Shown: positions 20,874-29,495, counted from the stretch's first letter. The stretch: 34,662 nucleotides of DNA from an uncultured Bacilli bacterium (GCA_947581835.1 CANPVV010000011.1:1-34662); one strand, 5' to 3'. The notes: generated from the letters alone by a model not told the origin. Numbers and translations are program-made.

Positions 20874-22079
20874 ATGATAGAGAGAACAGAATATCTTGAA
20901 CAATTGAAAAGATTTAAAGATAAAGATTTAATTAAAGTTGTTACTGGTATTAAAAGGTGTGGTAAGTCTACATTGTTTGATTTGTTCATAGATTATTTAA
21001 AAGAAAATGGTGTAGAGAATGAGCAAATAATAAAAATAAATCTTGAAGATATTTATTATAGTTTTAAGGATTATAAAGAGTTGTATGATTATGTAAATAA
21101 AAAGATAGATACTAAAAAACAATATTATGTATTTTTAGATGAAGTTCAGAATGTTCCTATGTTTCAAAAAGCAGTGGATAGTTTGTATATTAAAAAAAAT
21201 GTTGATGTTTATATAACAGGTTCTAATGCTTATTTATTGTCGGGGGAACTTGCAACATTGTTATCAGGAAGATATATAGAGATAAAGATGCTACCACTAT
21301 CATTTAAAGAGTATTTGAGTGCATTTAATAATTTAAGTAAAAGTAATTATGAATATTTTTTAGATTATATGAGAAATGGTGGTATGCCAGGTAATATATC
21401 AATACTTAATGATAATCCAAATGATTTAGATATGTATTTAGAAGGAATATTTACTACAGTAGTGTATAAAGATATAATTACTAGAAATGATATAACAGAT
21501 AAGATGCTGCTAGAGAGTGTGTTAAAATTTGTTTTTGATAGTATAGGAAGTCCTATATCTATAAAAAAAATAAGTGATACATTAACAAGTCAGGGTATGC
21601 CTACAAGTAATCATACTGTGGAAAATTATATATCTGCGTTTATTCAATGCTTTTTAATATATAAAGCAGAAAGATTTGACGTTAAGGGAAAGAAATTGTT
21701 AACAAGAGATTATAAATATTATGTTGTAGATCAGGGATTAAGAAGTTATTTATTAGGAAAAAAAGCTGATAGTGATATGGGACATATATTAGAGAATATA
21801 GTTTATTTAGAATTACTTAGAAGAGGATATAAAGTATATGTTGGAAAAGTTGATGATTTAGAGGTTGATTTTGTGGCTAAAAATAGAGATGGTTTAAAAT
21901 ATTATCAAGTTGCATTATCTGTTAGAGATGAGAAGGTACTTGAAAGAGAATTAAAATCATTACAAAAAACAGGGGATTATTATCCAAAATATTTAATAAC
22001 TTTAGATATGGATTTAGAAACAGATTATGAAGGAATAACTAAAATAAATGTAATTGATTGGTTATTAAATAAAGAATAA
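20874..22079 (+). CDS. AAA_14 / DUF4143 ATPase
   Basis: KVVTGIKRCGKSTLFDLF Walker A, YVFLDEVQNVPMFQKAVDSLY, ITGSNAYLLSGELATLLSGRYIEIKMLPLSF. Confidence 0.92.
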   Translation: MIERTEYLEQLKRFKDKDLIKVVTGIKRCGKSTLFDLFIDYLKENGVENEQIIKINLEDIYYSFKDYKELYDYVNKKIDTKKQYYVFLDEVQNVPMFQKAVDSLYIKKNVDVYITGSNAYLLSGELATLLSGRYIEIKMLPLSFKEYLSAFNNLSKSNYEYFLDYMRNGGMPGNISILNDNPNDLDMYLEGIFTTVVYKDIITRNDITDKMLLESVLKFVFDSIGSPISIKKISDTLTSQGMPTSNHTVENYISAFIQCFLIYKAERFDVKGKKLLTRDYKYYVVDQGLRSYLLGKKADSDMGHILENIVYLELLRRGYKVYVGKVDDLEVDFVAKNRDGLKYYQVALSVRDEKVLERELKSLQKTGDYYPKYLITLDMDLETDYEGITKINVIDWLLNKE

Positions 22080-22086
22080 AATAATT

Positions 22087-22113
22087 AAAATAGCTAAGAT
22101 TTTTAGCTATTTT
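22087..22113. terminator. Bidirectional terminator
   Basis: AAAATAGCTAA / TTAGCTATTTT perfect 11 bp arms. Confidence 0.75.
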
Positions 22114-22193
22114 ATGTTTTTAAACATATAATAAAAGTTCAAGTATTAAAAAAGTGAAAGTTATACTTTTTGATTTATATTAGAAAAAATTTT

Positions 22194-22685
22194 TTATGAT
22201 TTATTAGTTATTTTTATATTATAGTCAATTCTACCAACAAGATAGTCGGCTGATACATTTATTTTTTTGCAGAAAATATATAAAAAAGTAGTAGGGATAA
22301 TTGTTGTTCCTTTTTCATATCGGCACCAAACAGAGTGATCGATATTTAAAATTTGACCAATATCTTTTTGAGTTAATTTATTTTCTTTGCGGCATTCTTT
22401 TAATCTTGTACAAAGTTTTTCTTTATTGAAACTTTTAGAAGAATTTAAATAATTTTCTGTGTCTGAAAATCCATAAATATAGTCTAAAGAAATATTAAAA
22501 ATATCACAAAATTTTATAAGATTTTTTAAAGTTATGGTATCATGACCTTCTTCGTTCATACTGTATGTACCTAAAGATACGTTTAACATTTTGGCTATAT
22601 CTTTTTGAGTTAATTTGTTTTCTTCTCTAATTTTTTTTAAGCGGTTCATAAAGTATGAATCTTCTAAAAGATTAATCTGTATCAT
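22194..22685 (-). CDS. Tandem-HTH (two XRE/HTH_3 domains) transcriptional regulator
   Basis: Two copies of a roughly 60 aa unit: MNRLKKIREENKLTQKDIAKMLNVS and CTRLKECRKENKLTQKDIGQILNID; alternative start at 22649. Confidence 0.88.
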   Translation of the reverse strand: MIQINLLEDSYFMNRLKKIREENKLTQKDIAKMLNVSLGTYSMNEEGHDTITLKNLIKFCDIFNISLDYIYGFSDTENYLNSSKSFNKEKLCTRLKECRKENKLTQKDIGQILNIDHSVWCRYEKGTTIIPTTFLYIFCKKINVSADYLVGRIDYNIKITNKS

Positions 22686-22878
22686 TATTTTTCTTCATAT
22701 TTTCAATGGCATAATAACAAGCTGAACAAACAAAACCATTGAAACTGTATTCTTTTTTACTTTTACCTTTATTTGCTTCTTTTACTATTTCAGTTATTAT
22801 GTTATATAAATTTTCGTCAAATCTTATACTTTTAATAATATTACTATTTTTAGATTTTTTAAATTCAAATTCTTTCAT
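22672..22878 (-). CDS. Small ribbon-helix-helix-like protein
   Basis: IKSIRFDENLYNIITEIVKEANKGKSKKEYSFNGFVCSACYYAIENM; AGGAGG RBS upstream; overlaps the HTH gene. Confidence 0.6.
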   Translation of the reverse strand: MKEFEFKKSKNSNIIKSIRFDENLYNIITEIVKEANKGKSKKEYSFNGFVCSACYYAIENMKKNNDTD

Positions 22879-22965
22879 TAACTTTTCCTCCTAGTAATAT
22901 TTTTATAACACAATTAGAAATTTATTTATATAATCTTATTTGTAACACAAAATGTATTATATTTC

Positions 22966-22994
22966 TTGGCTTTTGATATATCATAGATTATAAT
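22966..22994 (+). promoter_or_regulatory. Promoter TTGGCT-N17-TATAAT with palindrome TGATATATCA in the spacer
   Basis: -35 at 22966-22971, palindrome at 22974-22983, -10 at 22989-22994. Confidence 0.6.
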
Positions 22995-23035
22995 TTATTT
23001 ATAAATTAAAAATTTCTATGATAGGAGTGGAAGTA

Positions 23036-24496
23036 ATGAAATATGAGAAATTAAATGAAAGTAATGGAAAAAGTAGAAAAATGTTTTTATATGGCTTTTT
23101 AATGTGTGCTATACTTCTTATTATAATAAATATGTTTTTAACAAAAGCAAAATATAAAGTTGTAGATAGTACAAAGTTAGTTAATTCTACAATTAGTTAT
23201 TCAAATGCTGATTTTAGTTTAGTTGCTATAAATGTTCAACAAACTGACGAACAAGGGCAACCAGTAGATGGCAGTTATCAAAAACAGGATAAAATTCCTG
23301 TTGAGAAACATTTATTAAATGAAAAAAAGTCTTATTGTACGGCTGGTTCAGATAATATAGCAGTTTGGGGAAAAGATGCTGATATGGCATTACCTAATGC
23401 AATAACAGTTGAATATAAAAAGGGTAAGCTTAATTTTGGCAATGTTACTGAAACAAATACTAAATGTTATTTGTGGTTTGATGCGATACCTATAGGAACT
23501 TCAGATAGAACTTTAGCTGATTTAGGATTACAAGTTTCAACAGACGGTTGTCCAACAGTTGATCCGGTTAGTGGTGAATTAACTCAAGGTTTGAATGTAG
23601 AAAGAACACAGGCTTTGTTGTGTAAAAGCAAAGATGATTATGGTGAAACATATTATTTTAGGGGGAAAGCGGAAAATAATTGGGTGAAAATAGGAGAAAC
23701 CTATTGGCGGATAATTAGAATAAACGGAAATGGAACTATAAGATTAATATATAATGGTACCACTAATGATAAAGATTCTATAGTTATAAGCTCTCAAAAG
23801 TATAATGATATAATTCAGGATAATGCTTATGTTGGTTTTAAGTTTGGAACTGTAGGAGCTACCTCTTATGCTGATGCTCATAATAATGCTAATAAAAGCA
23901 GAATACTTACAGTGTTAGATGAATGTTATTTGCAAAATTTATCTAAGTATGAAAGTATTTTAGATGGTGCAATAGGTTTTTGCAATGATAGAACACCATA
24001 TAATGGTAGTAGTGCTAGTTCTAAGATTGATACTACTAATTATGGCTTTTCTGGAAGAGGAACATATTATGGTGCTTATTTAAGAAATTATATAACATAT
24101 AAACCGATATTTAAATGTCCACAAGTTAATCAAGATTTATTTACTACAATTAATGAAGAAGAAATTGGAAATCAATCATTAGAATATCCAATAGGATTAA
24201 TTACTGCTGATGAAGTATTGTATGCTGGAGCTCATGATAATCAAACTAATCAAGATTATTATTTATATAGTAATCAATCTTATTGGACTATGTCCCCGGC
24301 TCATTTTAATGGTACCGGAGCTTGTGTTTTTTATGTAAATAATGTTGGGGCTGTCTATAATGGTAGCATCAATGGCGGTTATACATATGCTGATTATGGT
24401 GTTCGACCAGTAATAAATTTAAAAGCTTATACACAGTTTGAACAAAATGATGGAGATGGTTCAAAAGATAAACCATTTACAGTGAAATTAAATTAA
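23036..24496 (+). CDS. Membrane-anchored surface protein with C-terminal C-type-lectin/DUF6273-like domain
   Basis: N-terminal TM; GETYWRIIRINGNGTIRLIYNG and C-terminal SYWTMSPAHFNGTGACVFYVNNVGAVYNGSINGGYTYADYGVRPVINLK. Confidence 0.75.
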   Translation: MKYEKLNESNGKSRKMFLYGFLMCAILLIIINMFLTKAKYKVVDSTKLVNSTISYSNADFSLVAINVQQTDEQGQPVDGSYQKQDKIPVEKHLLNEKKSYCTAGSDNIAVWGKDADMALPNAITVEYKKGKLNFGNVTETNTKCYLWFDAIPIGTSDRTLADLGLQVSTDGCPTVDPVSGELTQGLNVERTQALLCKSKDDYGETYYFRGKAENNWVKIGETYWRIIRINGNGTIRLIYNGTTNDKDSIVISSQKYNDIIQDNAYVGFKFGTVGATSYADAHNNANKSRILTVLDECYLQNLSKYESILDGAIGFCNDRTPYNGSSASSKIDTTNYGFSGRGTYYGAYLRNYITYKPIFKCPQVNQDLFTTINEEEIGNQSLEYPIGLITADEVLYAGAHDNQTNQDYYLYSNQSYWTMSPAHFNGTGACVFYVNNVGAVYNGSINGGYTYADYGVRPVINLKAYTQFEQNDGDGSKDKPFTVKLN

Positions 24497-24503
24497 AACT
24501 TAT

Positions 24504-24541
24504 CTTGCCTTTGGTGCTTATTATCTCTATCCAAAGGCAAG
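24504..24541 (+). terminator. Hairpin after the surface protein gene
   Basis: CTTGCCTTTGG / CCAAAGGCAAG perfect 11 bp arms followed by ttatattttta. Confidence 0.75.
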
Positions 24542-24564
24542 TTATATTTTTATTACTTTATATT

Positions 24565-24591
24565 GATAGTCTTTTATAAGGCTATCTTTTT
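24565..24591 (+). terminator. Second tandem terminator
   Basis: GATAGTC / GGCTATC then TTTTT. Confidence 0.6.
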
Positions 24592-24601
24592 GAATTTTAA
24601 G

Positions 24602-24630
24602 TTGACATATTGGTTATATTTTGGTAGAAT
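24602..24630 (+). promoter_or_regulatory. sigma-A promoter TTGACA-N17-TAGAAT
   Basis: Lies inside the N-terminal extension of the ORF-track entry 24563, arguing for the true start at 24656. Confidence 0.8.
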
Positions 24631-24655
24631 GTTAATTTGTTTGGGGGTAAAAGCC

Positions 24656-25588
24656 ATGAATTTTGAAGAGCTTATAAATTCTATTAAAGATAAAGAAATT
24701 TTAGTTTTAATTAAAAAATTATTAAAGAAATATGATTTTAAAAGTGTGCTTTGTTTTTTAGTGTCTTTAAATATTCTTATTAGTGCTAATGTTGCAAATG
24801 CTAAGAGTGAATTAGTAACTATTAGTGATGATGCCTCAACTAGTGATGGTAATAAAGATGATGATGACGTTTCTAAAGATCCTATGCAAGCCTCTATGTT
24901 ACCTAGTGTAATGAGTCCTTTATTTAGTTATGATGATTTAAGTATTAAAGAAAAACAAGAATATATAGAAGAAACTTATAATGTTAAATATATTGATTTA
25001 GTAAAAGCTTTTACAGTACCTCAATGGGGTGTTGATTATTCTTTGGCTAATCAAATAAAAGCTAGAAGTGATTATGAAGAGATTAAAGAATTGTTTTTAG
25101 ATTTAGTAGAAGAAAAATATAATTTTGTACTTATTAAATATGGACTTACTGAAGAACAATTTGAGGTTTTTGATAAGACTTTATTAGGTGAAGGTGGAGA
25201 ATATGATTATGATGAGTGTTATAAATTAGCTAATAGTGTGGATAATAGGATACATTCTTCTAAATGGGTTAATTCAGTTGATAGATGGTATGATAAAGGT
25301 GATGGTTATAGTTTGTATTATCAAATTATTTGTCCAGGCCAATATGCAGTATATTTAGATGGTATTTATAAAAAATATAAAAATGTATTTGATTATATAG
25401 GTACTTATGGAGTAATTGAGTATTTATATACAAGAGAGAGTGTAACAGATTATATGTCATTTTATATGGCTTCTAATGGAGGAAATATTTATCATGATTC
25501 TTTAAATGATAAGATAAGAATTGATAATCCGAAAGTTTTAAGTAATGAAGAGGTAGAAGAAATATTAGAAGATGAGCTTAGAAGATAA
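24656..25588 (+). CDS. Exported protein, possible SleB/CwlJ-like cell wall hydrolase
   Basis: Signal/TM LCFLVSLNILISANVANAKS; FDKTLLGEGGEYDYDECYKLANSVDNRIHSSKW...YYQIICPGQYAVY resembles the Hydrolase_2 layout (catalytic-Glu GE, NR, QF/QY). Confidence 0.55.
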   Translation: MNFEELINSIKDKEILVLIKKLLKKYDFKSVLCFLVSLNILISANVANAKSELVTISDDASTSDGNKDDDDVSKDPMQASMLPSVMSPLFSYDDLSIKEKQEYIEETYNVKYIDLVKAFTVPQWGVDYSLANQIKARSDYEEIKELFLDLVEEKYNFVLIKYGLTEEQFEVFDKTLLGEGGEYDYDECYKLANSVDNRIHSSKWVNSVDRWYDKGDGYSLYYQIICPGQYAVYLDGIYKKYKNVFDYIGTYGVIEYLYTRESVTDYMSFYMASNGGNIYHDSLNDKIRIDNPKVLSNEEVEEILEDELRR

Positions 25589-25605
25589 GCTTTTTCTTTT
25601 TTATA
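25575..25605 (+). terminator. Rho-independent terminator overlapping stop codon
   Basis: AGCTTA-GAAGA-TAAGCT followed by TTTTCTTTTTT. Confidence 0.8.
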
Positions 25606-25664
25606 GGTTGCTTTTTGGGAAATATTAAGTTATAATTATTGTATATATAAAAGGGGCTGTAGTT

Positions 25665-27137
25665 ATGAATAACAATGAAAATAATAATAACAATGGCAAT
25701 AATAATGATTTAAATGTAATATCTTTGGGGGGAGTAGAAAATACTGATGTTTCTAATTTACCGATAAATGAGATGCCTGCGGTTAGTCAAAATCCTGAGC
25801 CTACTTTAAATGGTGAAGAAAATAATACCGATACAAATAATTCTAATAATGGGAATAATAATCCAACTAATGATATAAATCAGATTCCAACTATGGAAGC
25901 AGCACCGGTTGCACCAATGGCAGAAATGCCTACACCTCCTGATCCAGTGTTAAATGATGGAGGAGAAATACCACAAGTACCGACTATTCCTGATATTAAT
26001 CAAGTACCAAATGGACAGAGTTATGATGTTCCAGAGGTTATGAATAATATGAATGTAACACCTTTTTTAAATGAAATTGGAACTGTACCACCAATACCAA
26101 ATGTACCTACAACTTCAACAGGACTTATAAATGATGACGTTATTCCTGATAGTAGCCCTAATAATAGTAAAGAGGTTATTGTTCCTAAAAAGAAAAATAA
26201 AAGTGGTAATGGTAAAGGAATGAATAAAATACTTTTTGTAATAATTATTGTTTTAGCTTTAGCGGCAGTTGGAGTAGGTGTTTATATATTACTGGGTGTT
26301 GCAAGAGAAAGAGAACTTAGTAAGAAGCCAAGTGTAACTTTAAAAGAAGTTTTAATTGAACTTGGTTCTAATCCTTCTTCAGATATAAATGATTATGCGG
26401 AATTTAAAAATTATGATAGTTCAACTTGTACTTTAGATGCGACAGGTATTAAAGATACAACTAGTTTAGGAGTTGAATATGAGTTTACAGTTACTTGTCC
26501 AGATCAAAATCTTAAAGGTAAAGCCCGAATTGTAGATACAGTAGCACCGAAGATTACAACTAAAGAGGCAACAGTTATGATGAATGGAAGTATTTTACCG
26601 GATGAATTTGTTTCAAGTTGTGAAGATGCATCTAAATGTTCTTATGAATTTAAAGATGAAAAGGTAGTAAATGAAAGCTTAAAGACTTTAGGAGAATATG
26701 ATATAGTAATTGTTGCTAAAGATGCCGCGGGTAATAAGACTGAGGCAACTGCTAAAATGATTGTTAGTGAAGTAGTGGCTAGTTTATATTTAAATTGTGA
26801 GAAAAATGTTGAAGATGAAGGTTATATAGAATTACTTAAGTTAGGATTATCTTCTAATAATGAATTTATTAAAGTAGGAATTAAAGAGATTACATTTACT
26901 TTAAGTGAAGAAGATTATACAGCATTAAAGAGTGAACATGGAAATAAAGATACTATAACATACAATGATATTACAGGGGTACCAACCTTTGATGATACCG
27001 ATTATTCTTTAAAGATTACTCAGACTTTAACTTATGAAGATCTTACAACAGAAGGAAATGGGGAACCACCTCTTACTTACGCCGAATTAAAAGCTTTTTA
27101 TGAAAATCAAGATTATGCTTGTTCAATAGGTTTTTAA
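25665..27137 (+). CDS. Asn/Pro-rich single-pass membrane protein with Ig-like (DUF5011-type) extracellular domain
   Basis: About 180 aa low-complexity N-terminus, KKKNKSGNGKG then TM, then ARIVDTVAPKITTKEATVMMNG...LGEYDIVIVAKDAAGNKTEATAKMIV. Confidence 0.75.
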   Translation: MNNNENNNNNGNNNDLNVISLGGVENTDVSNLPINEMPAVSQNPEPTLNGEENNTDTNNSNNGNNNPTNDINQIPTMEAAPVAPMAEMPTPPDPVLNDGGEIPQVPTIPDINQVPNGQSYDVPEVMNNMNVTPFLNEIGTVPPIPNVPTTSTGLINDDVIPDSSPNNSKEVIVPKKKNKSGNGKGMNKILFVIIIVLALAAVGVGVYILLGVARERELSKKPSVTLKEVLIELGSNPSSDINDYAEFKNYDSSTCTLDATGIKDTTSLGVEYEFTVTCPDQNLKGKARIVDTVAPKITTKEATVMMNGSILPDEFVSSCEDASKCSYEFKDEKVVNESLKTLGEYDIVIVAKDAAGNKTEATAKMIVSEVVASLYLNCEKNVEDEGYIELLKLGLSSNNEFIKVGIKEITFTLSEEDYTALKSEHGNKDTITYNDITGVPTFDDTDYSLKITQTLTYEDLTTEGNGEPPLTYAELKAFYENQDYACSIGF

Positions 27138-27139
27138 AG

Positions 27140-27165
27140 AGAATGACAAATCATTCTTTTTTTCA
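27140..27165 (+). terminator. Rho-independent terminator
   Basis: AGAATGA-CAAA-TCATTCT followed by T tract. Confidence 0.85.
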
Positions 27166-27174
27166 TGCAAATTT

Positions 27175-27193
27175 CACAAAAATGGTGTAATAT
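27175..27193 (+). promoter_or_regulatory. Response regulator promoter: CACAAA-N7-TAATAT
   Basis: Same CACAAA-N7-(-10) arrangement as at 29291-29309. Confidence 0.5.
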
Positions 27194-27219
27194 ATAGGAT
27201 ATAAAGGAGACGTTTGTCT

Positions 27220-27882
27220 ATGAAAATATTAATATGTGATGATGAAGATTTAATAAGAAATGTTATTAAAGAATATTTAAAGTTAGAACATTATGATGTA
27301 TATGAGGCTAGTACAGGTAGTGAGGCAATAGAGATAGCTAAGAATAAAGATATAGATTTAATTATTATGGATATTATGATGCCAGGAATGGATGGATATC
27401 AAGCTACAAGAGAAATAAAAAAAATAAAAGATATTCCATTTATTATGCTTTCAGCAAGAAGTGAAGAATTTGATAAGTTATATGGTTTTGATTTAGGAAT
27501 AGATGATTATGTAACTAAACCTTTTTCACCTAAAGAATTAATCGCAAGAATTAAAGCTATAACTAAGAGGATGGCTAGTAAAAGTCAGATTTATAAATAT
27601 AAAGATTTAGTTATTGATGATTTGGCTCATGTAGTTATGTTAGATAATAAAGAAGTAGTTTTAACTCCTAAAGAATATGATTTACTTAAATATTTAATGC
27701 AAAATAAAAATATTGCTTTATCAAGAGATACAATTTTAATGAATGTTTGGGGTTATGATTTTTATGGAGATGAAAGAACAGTTGATACACATGTTAAAAC
27801 TTTAAGAAATGGATTAGGTAAATATCGAAATATAATTAAAACAGTAAGGGGAATGGGGTATAAGTTTGATGCTCAAGAATAA
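27220..27882 (+). CDS. OmpR/PhoB-family response regulator
   Basis: KILICDDEDLIRNVIKEYL, DLIIMDIMMPGMDG, KPFSPKEL, winged-helix TVDTHVKTLRNGLGKYRNIIKTVRGMGYKF. Confidence 0.96.
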   Translation: MKILICDDEDLIRNVIKEYLKLEHYDVYEASTGSEAIEIAKNKDIDLIIMDIMMPGMDGYQATREIKKIKDIPFIMLSARSEEFDKLYGFDLGIDDYVTKPFSPKELIARIKAITKRMASKSQIYKYKDLVIDDLAHVVMLDNKEVVLTPKEYDLLKYLMQNKNIALSRDTILMNVWGYDFYGDERTVDTHVKTLRNGLGKYRNIIKTVRGMGYKFDAQE

Positions 27883-29251
27883 AGTTAGTAGTATTAATTT
27901 TAAAACTTTATTATATTTAGTTATTTTTAGTGTTGCAATTGTAGTATTTTTAGTAGTTTCTCAATCTATATTAATGAAATATAGTTATGAGAAATATCAA
28001 ACTGATAAGATTCAAGATATTATAGACGTTATTAAAGATTATGAACTATCAATGTTATATAGAGGACTTGAAAATATTGCTTATGATAATAGTGTGTGTA
28101 TAGAATATGTTACTAGTACTAATACTATTAGTTATAATAATTTAATGGTTGGCTGTGGGTTTAATGATGATAATACAGAAATGACTAATATTATGAATGA
28201 TATTATTTTAAGTAATGAAAGTGTTAGACAAGTAAAATTAATTAATAAAGCAATTGATACTAAAGCAATATTATCAGGAATTAAAGTTTCTAATGGATAT
28301 GTGTTTGTTTATTCACCTTTAGAAGATATAGATGGGGCTAATGTAATATTAAAGGGTCAATTAGTATTTATTTCTTTAATAGTAATAGTTATAGCTAGTT
28401 TTATTTCTTATTTTTTATCAAATAAGATAACGATGCCAATAACAAATATTACAAAGAAAGCTAAAGAATTAGGAGAAGGTAATTATAATATTAAGTTTGA
28501 TTCTAGTGATGTTTTAGAGATTGATGAACTTGCTAATACATTAAATCATGTGAGTGAAGATTTATCAAAAATAGATGAGTTAAGAAGAGATTTACTAGCA
28601 AATGTTTCACATGATTTAAAAACTCCTCTTACAATGATTAGAGCTTATGCAGAAATGGTTAGAGATATATCATATAAAGATAAAGATAAAATGGATAAAG
28701 ATTTAAATATAATAATTGAAGAAGTAGAAAGATTAAATATTTTAGTTAATGATATTTTAGATTTATCAAAAATGCAAGCAGATGCTGATGAGTTAAAGAT
28801 AGAAGAGTTTGATTTAGGGTTATGTATTAAAGAGGTTATGAGAAGATATGATATTTTAAAGACAACAGAAGATTATCATTTTATTGTTAATGTTTTAGAT
28901 AATGTTAAAGTTAAAGCAGATAAACAAAAGATAATGCAAGTTATATATAATTTAGTTAATAATGCGATTAATTATACTGGAGAGGATAAACTTGTTTATG
29001 TAAATTTGGTGGAAAATAAAAAAGAGTATATAGTAGAAATTAAAGATACAGGTAAAGGAATAAAGAAAGAAGAGATACCTTATATTTGGGATAAATATTA
29101 TAAGAGTGAGAAAAAACATAGAAGAAATGTGGTATCAACAGGGATAGGGTTATCTATTGTAAAAGAGATTTTACAGAAACATAAATTTGATTATGGGGTT
29201 AGTAGTGTTAAGGAGGAAGGAACAGTATTTTACTTTAAAATTAAAAAATAG
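27869..29251 (+). CDS. Sensor histidine kinase (HAMP, HisKA, HATPase)
   Basis: LLANVSHDLKTPLTMIRAYAEMVRD H-box; VNNAINYTGEDK; TGIGLSIVKEIL; overlaps the RR gene. Confidence 0.96.
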   Translation: MLKNKVSSINFKTLLYLVIFSVAIVVFLVVSQSILMKYSYEKYQTDKIQDIIDVIKDYELSMLYRGLENIAYDNSVCIEYVTSTNTISYNNLMVGCGFNDDNTEMTNIMNDIILSNESVRQVKLINKAIDTKAILSGIKVSNGYVFVYSPLEDIDGANVILKGQLVFISLIVIVIASFISYFLSNKITMPITNITKKAKELGEGNYNIKFDSSDVLEIDELANTLNHVSEDLSKIDELRRDLLANVSHDLKTPLTMIRAYAEMVRDISYKDKDKMDKDLNIIIEEVERLNILVNDILDLSKMQADADELKIEEFDLGLCIKEVMRRYDILKTTEDYHFIVNVLDNVKVKADKQKIMQVIYNLVNNAINYTGEDKLVYVNLVENKKEYIVEIKDTGKGIKKEEIPYIWDKYYKSEKKHRRNVVSTGIGLSIVKEILQKHKFDYGVSSVKEEGTVFYFKIKK

Positions 29252-29279
29252 TGTAAATTTTAAAAATTCACTAAATACA

Positions 29280-29309
29280 CACAAAGTTTTCACAAAGGAA
29301 TGTTATACT
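29280..29309 (+). promoter_or_regulatory. Candidate RR-controlled promoter: CACAAA-N5-CACAAA-N7-TATACT
   Basis: Direct repeat with 11 bp period at 29280-29285 and 29291-29296, -10 at 29304-29309. Confidence 0.5.
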
Positions 29310-29315
29310 TAAAAT

Positions 29316-29440
29316 ATGAAAGGAGAAGTGATAGAGTAGACTTAACATACACACTTTATAAATAATCACAAAAAATAACATATAAACTCAAACTCACACT
29401 TTTAAAAGAGAAGGATTTTAGCTTCTCTTTTGTTTTTTAG
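29316..29440 (+). ncRNA. Candidate small RNA with a 67-nt G-free segment and intrinsic terminator
   Basis: Promoter-like element upstream, no G from 29341 to 29407 so no ATG/GTG/TTG start possible there, AAAAGAGAAG-GATTTTAG-CTTCTCTTTT terminator at about 29404-29431 followed by T-rich tract. Confidence 0.45.
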
Positions 29441-29495
29441 TTCTATGAATTTTAATGTTTTTATGTTATGATAATATAAATGGAGAGTGTTAGAA

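Noticed and set aside
29316-29339. Tiny ORF MKGEVIE as a leader peptide
   Set aside because: Only 7 codons, no clear RBS ahead of its ATG and no regulatory residue bias; kept only as a note within the sRNA finding.
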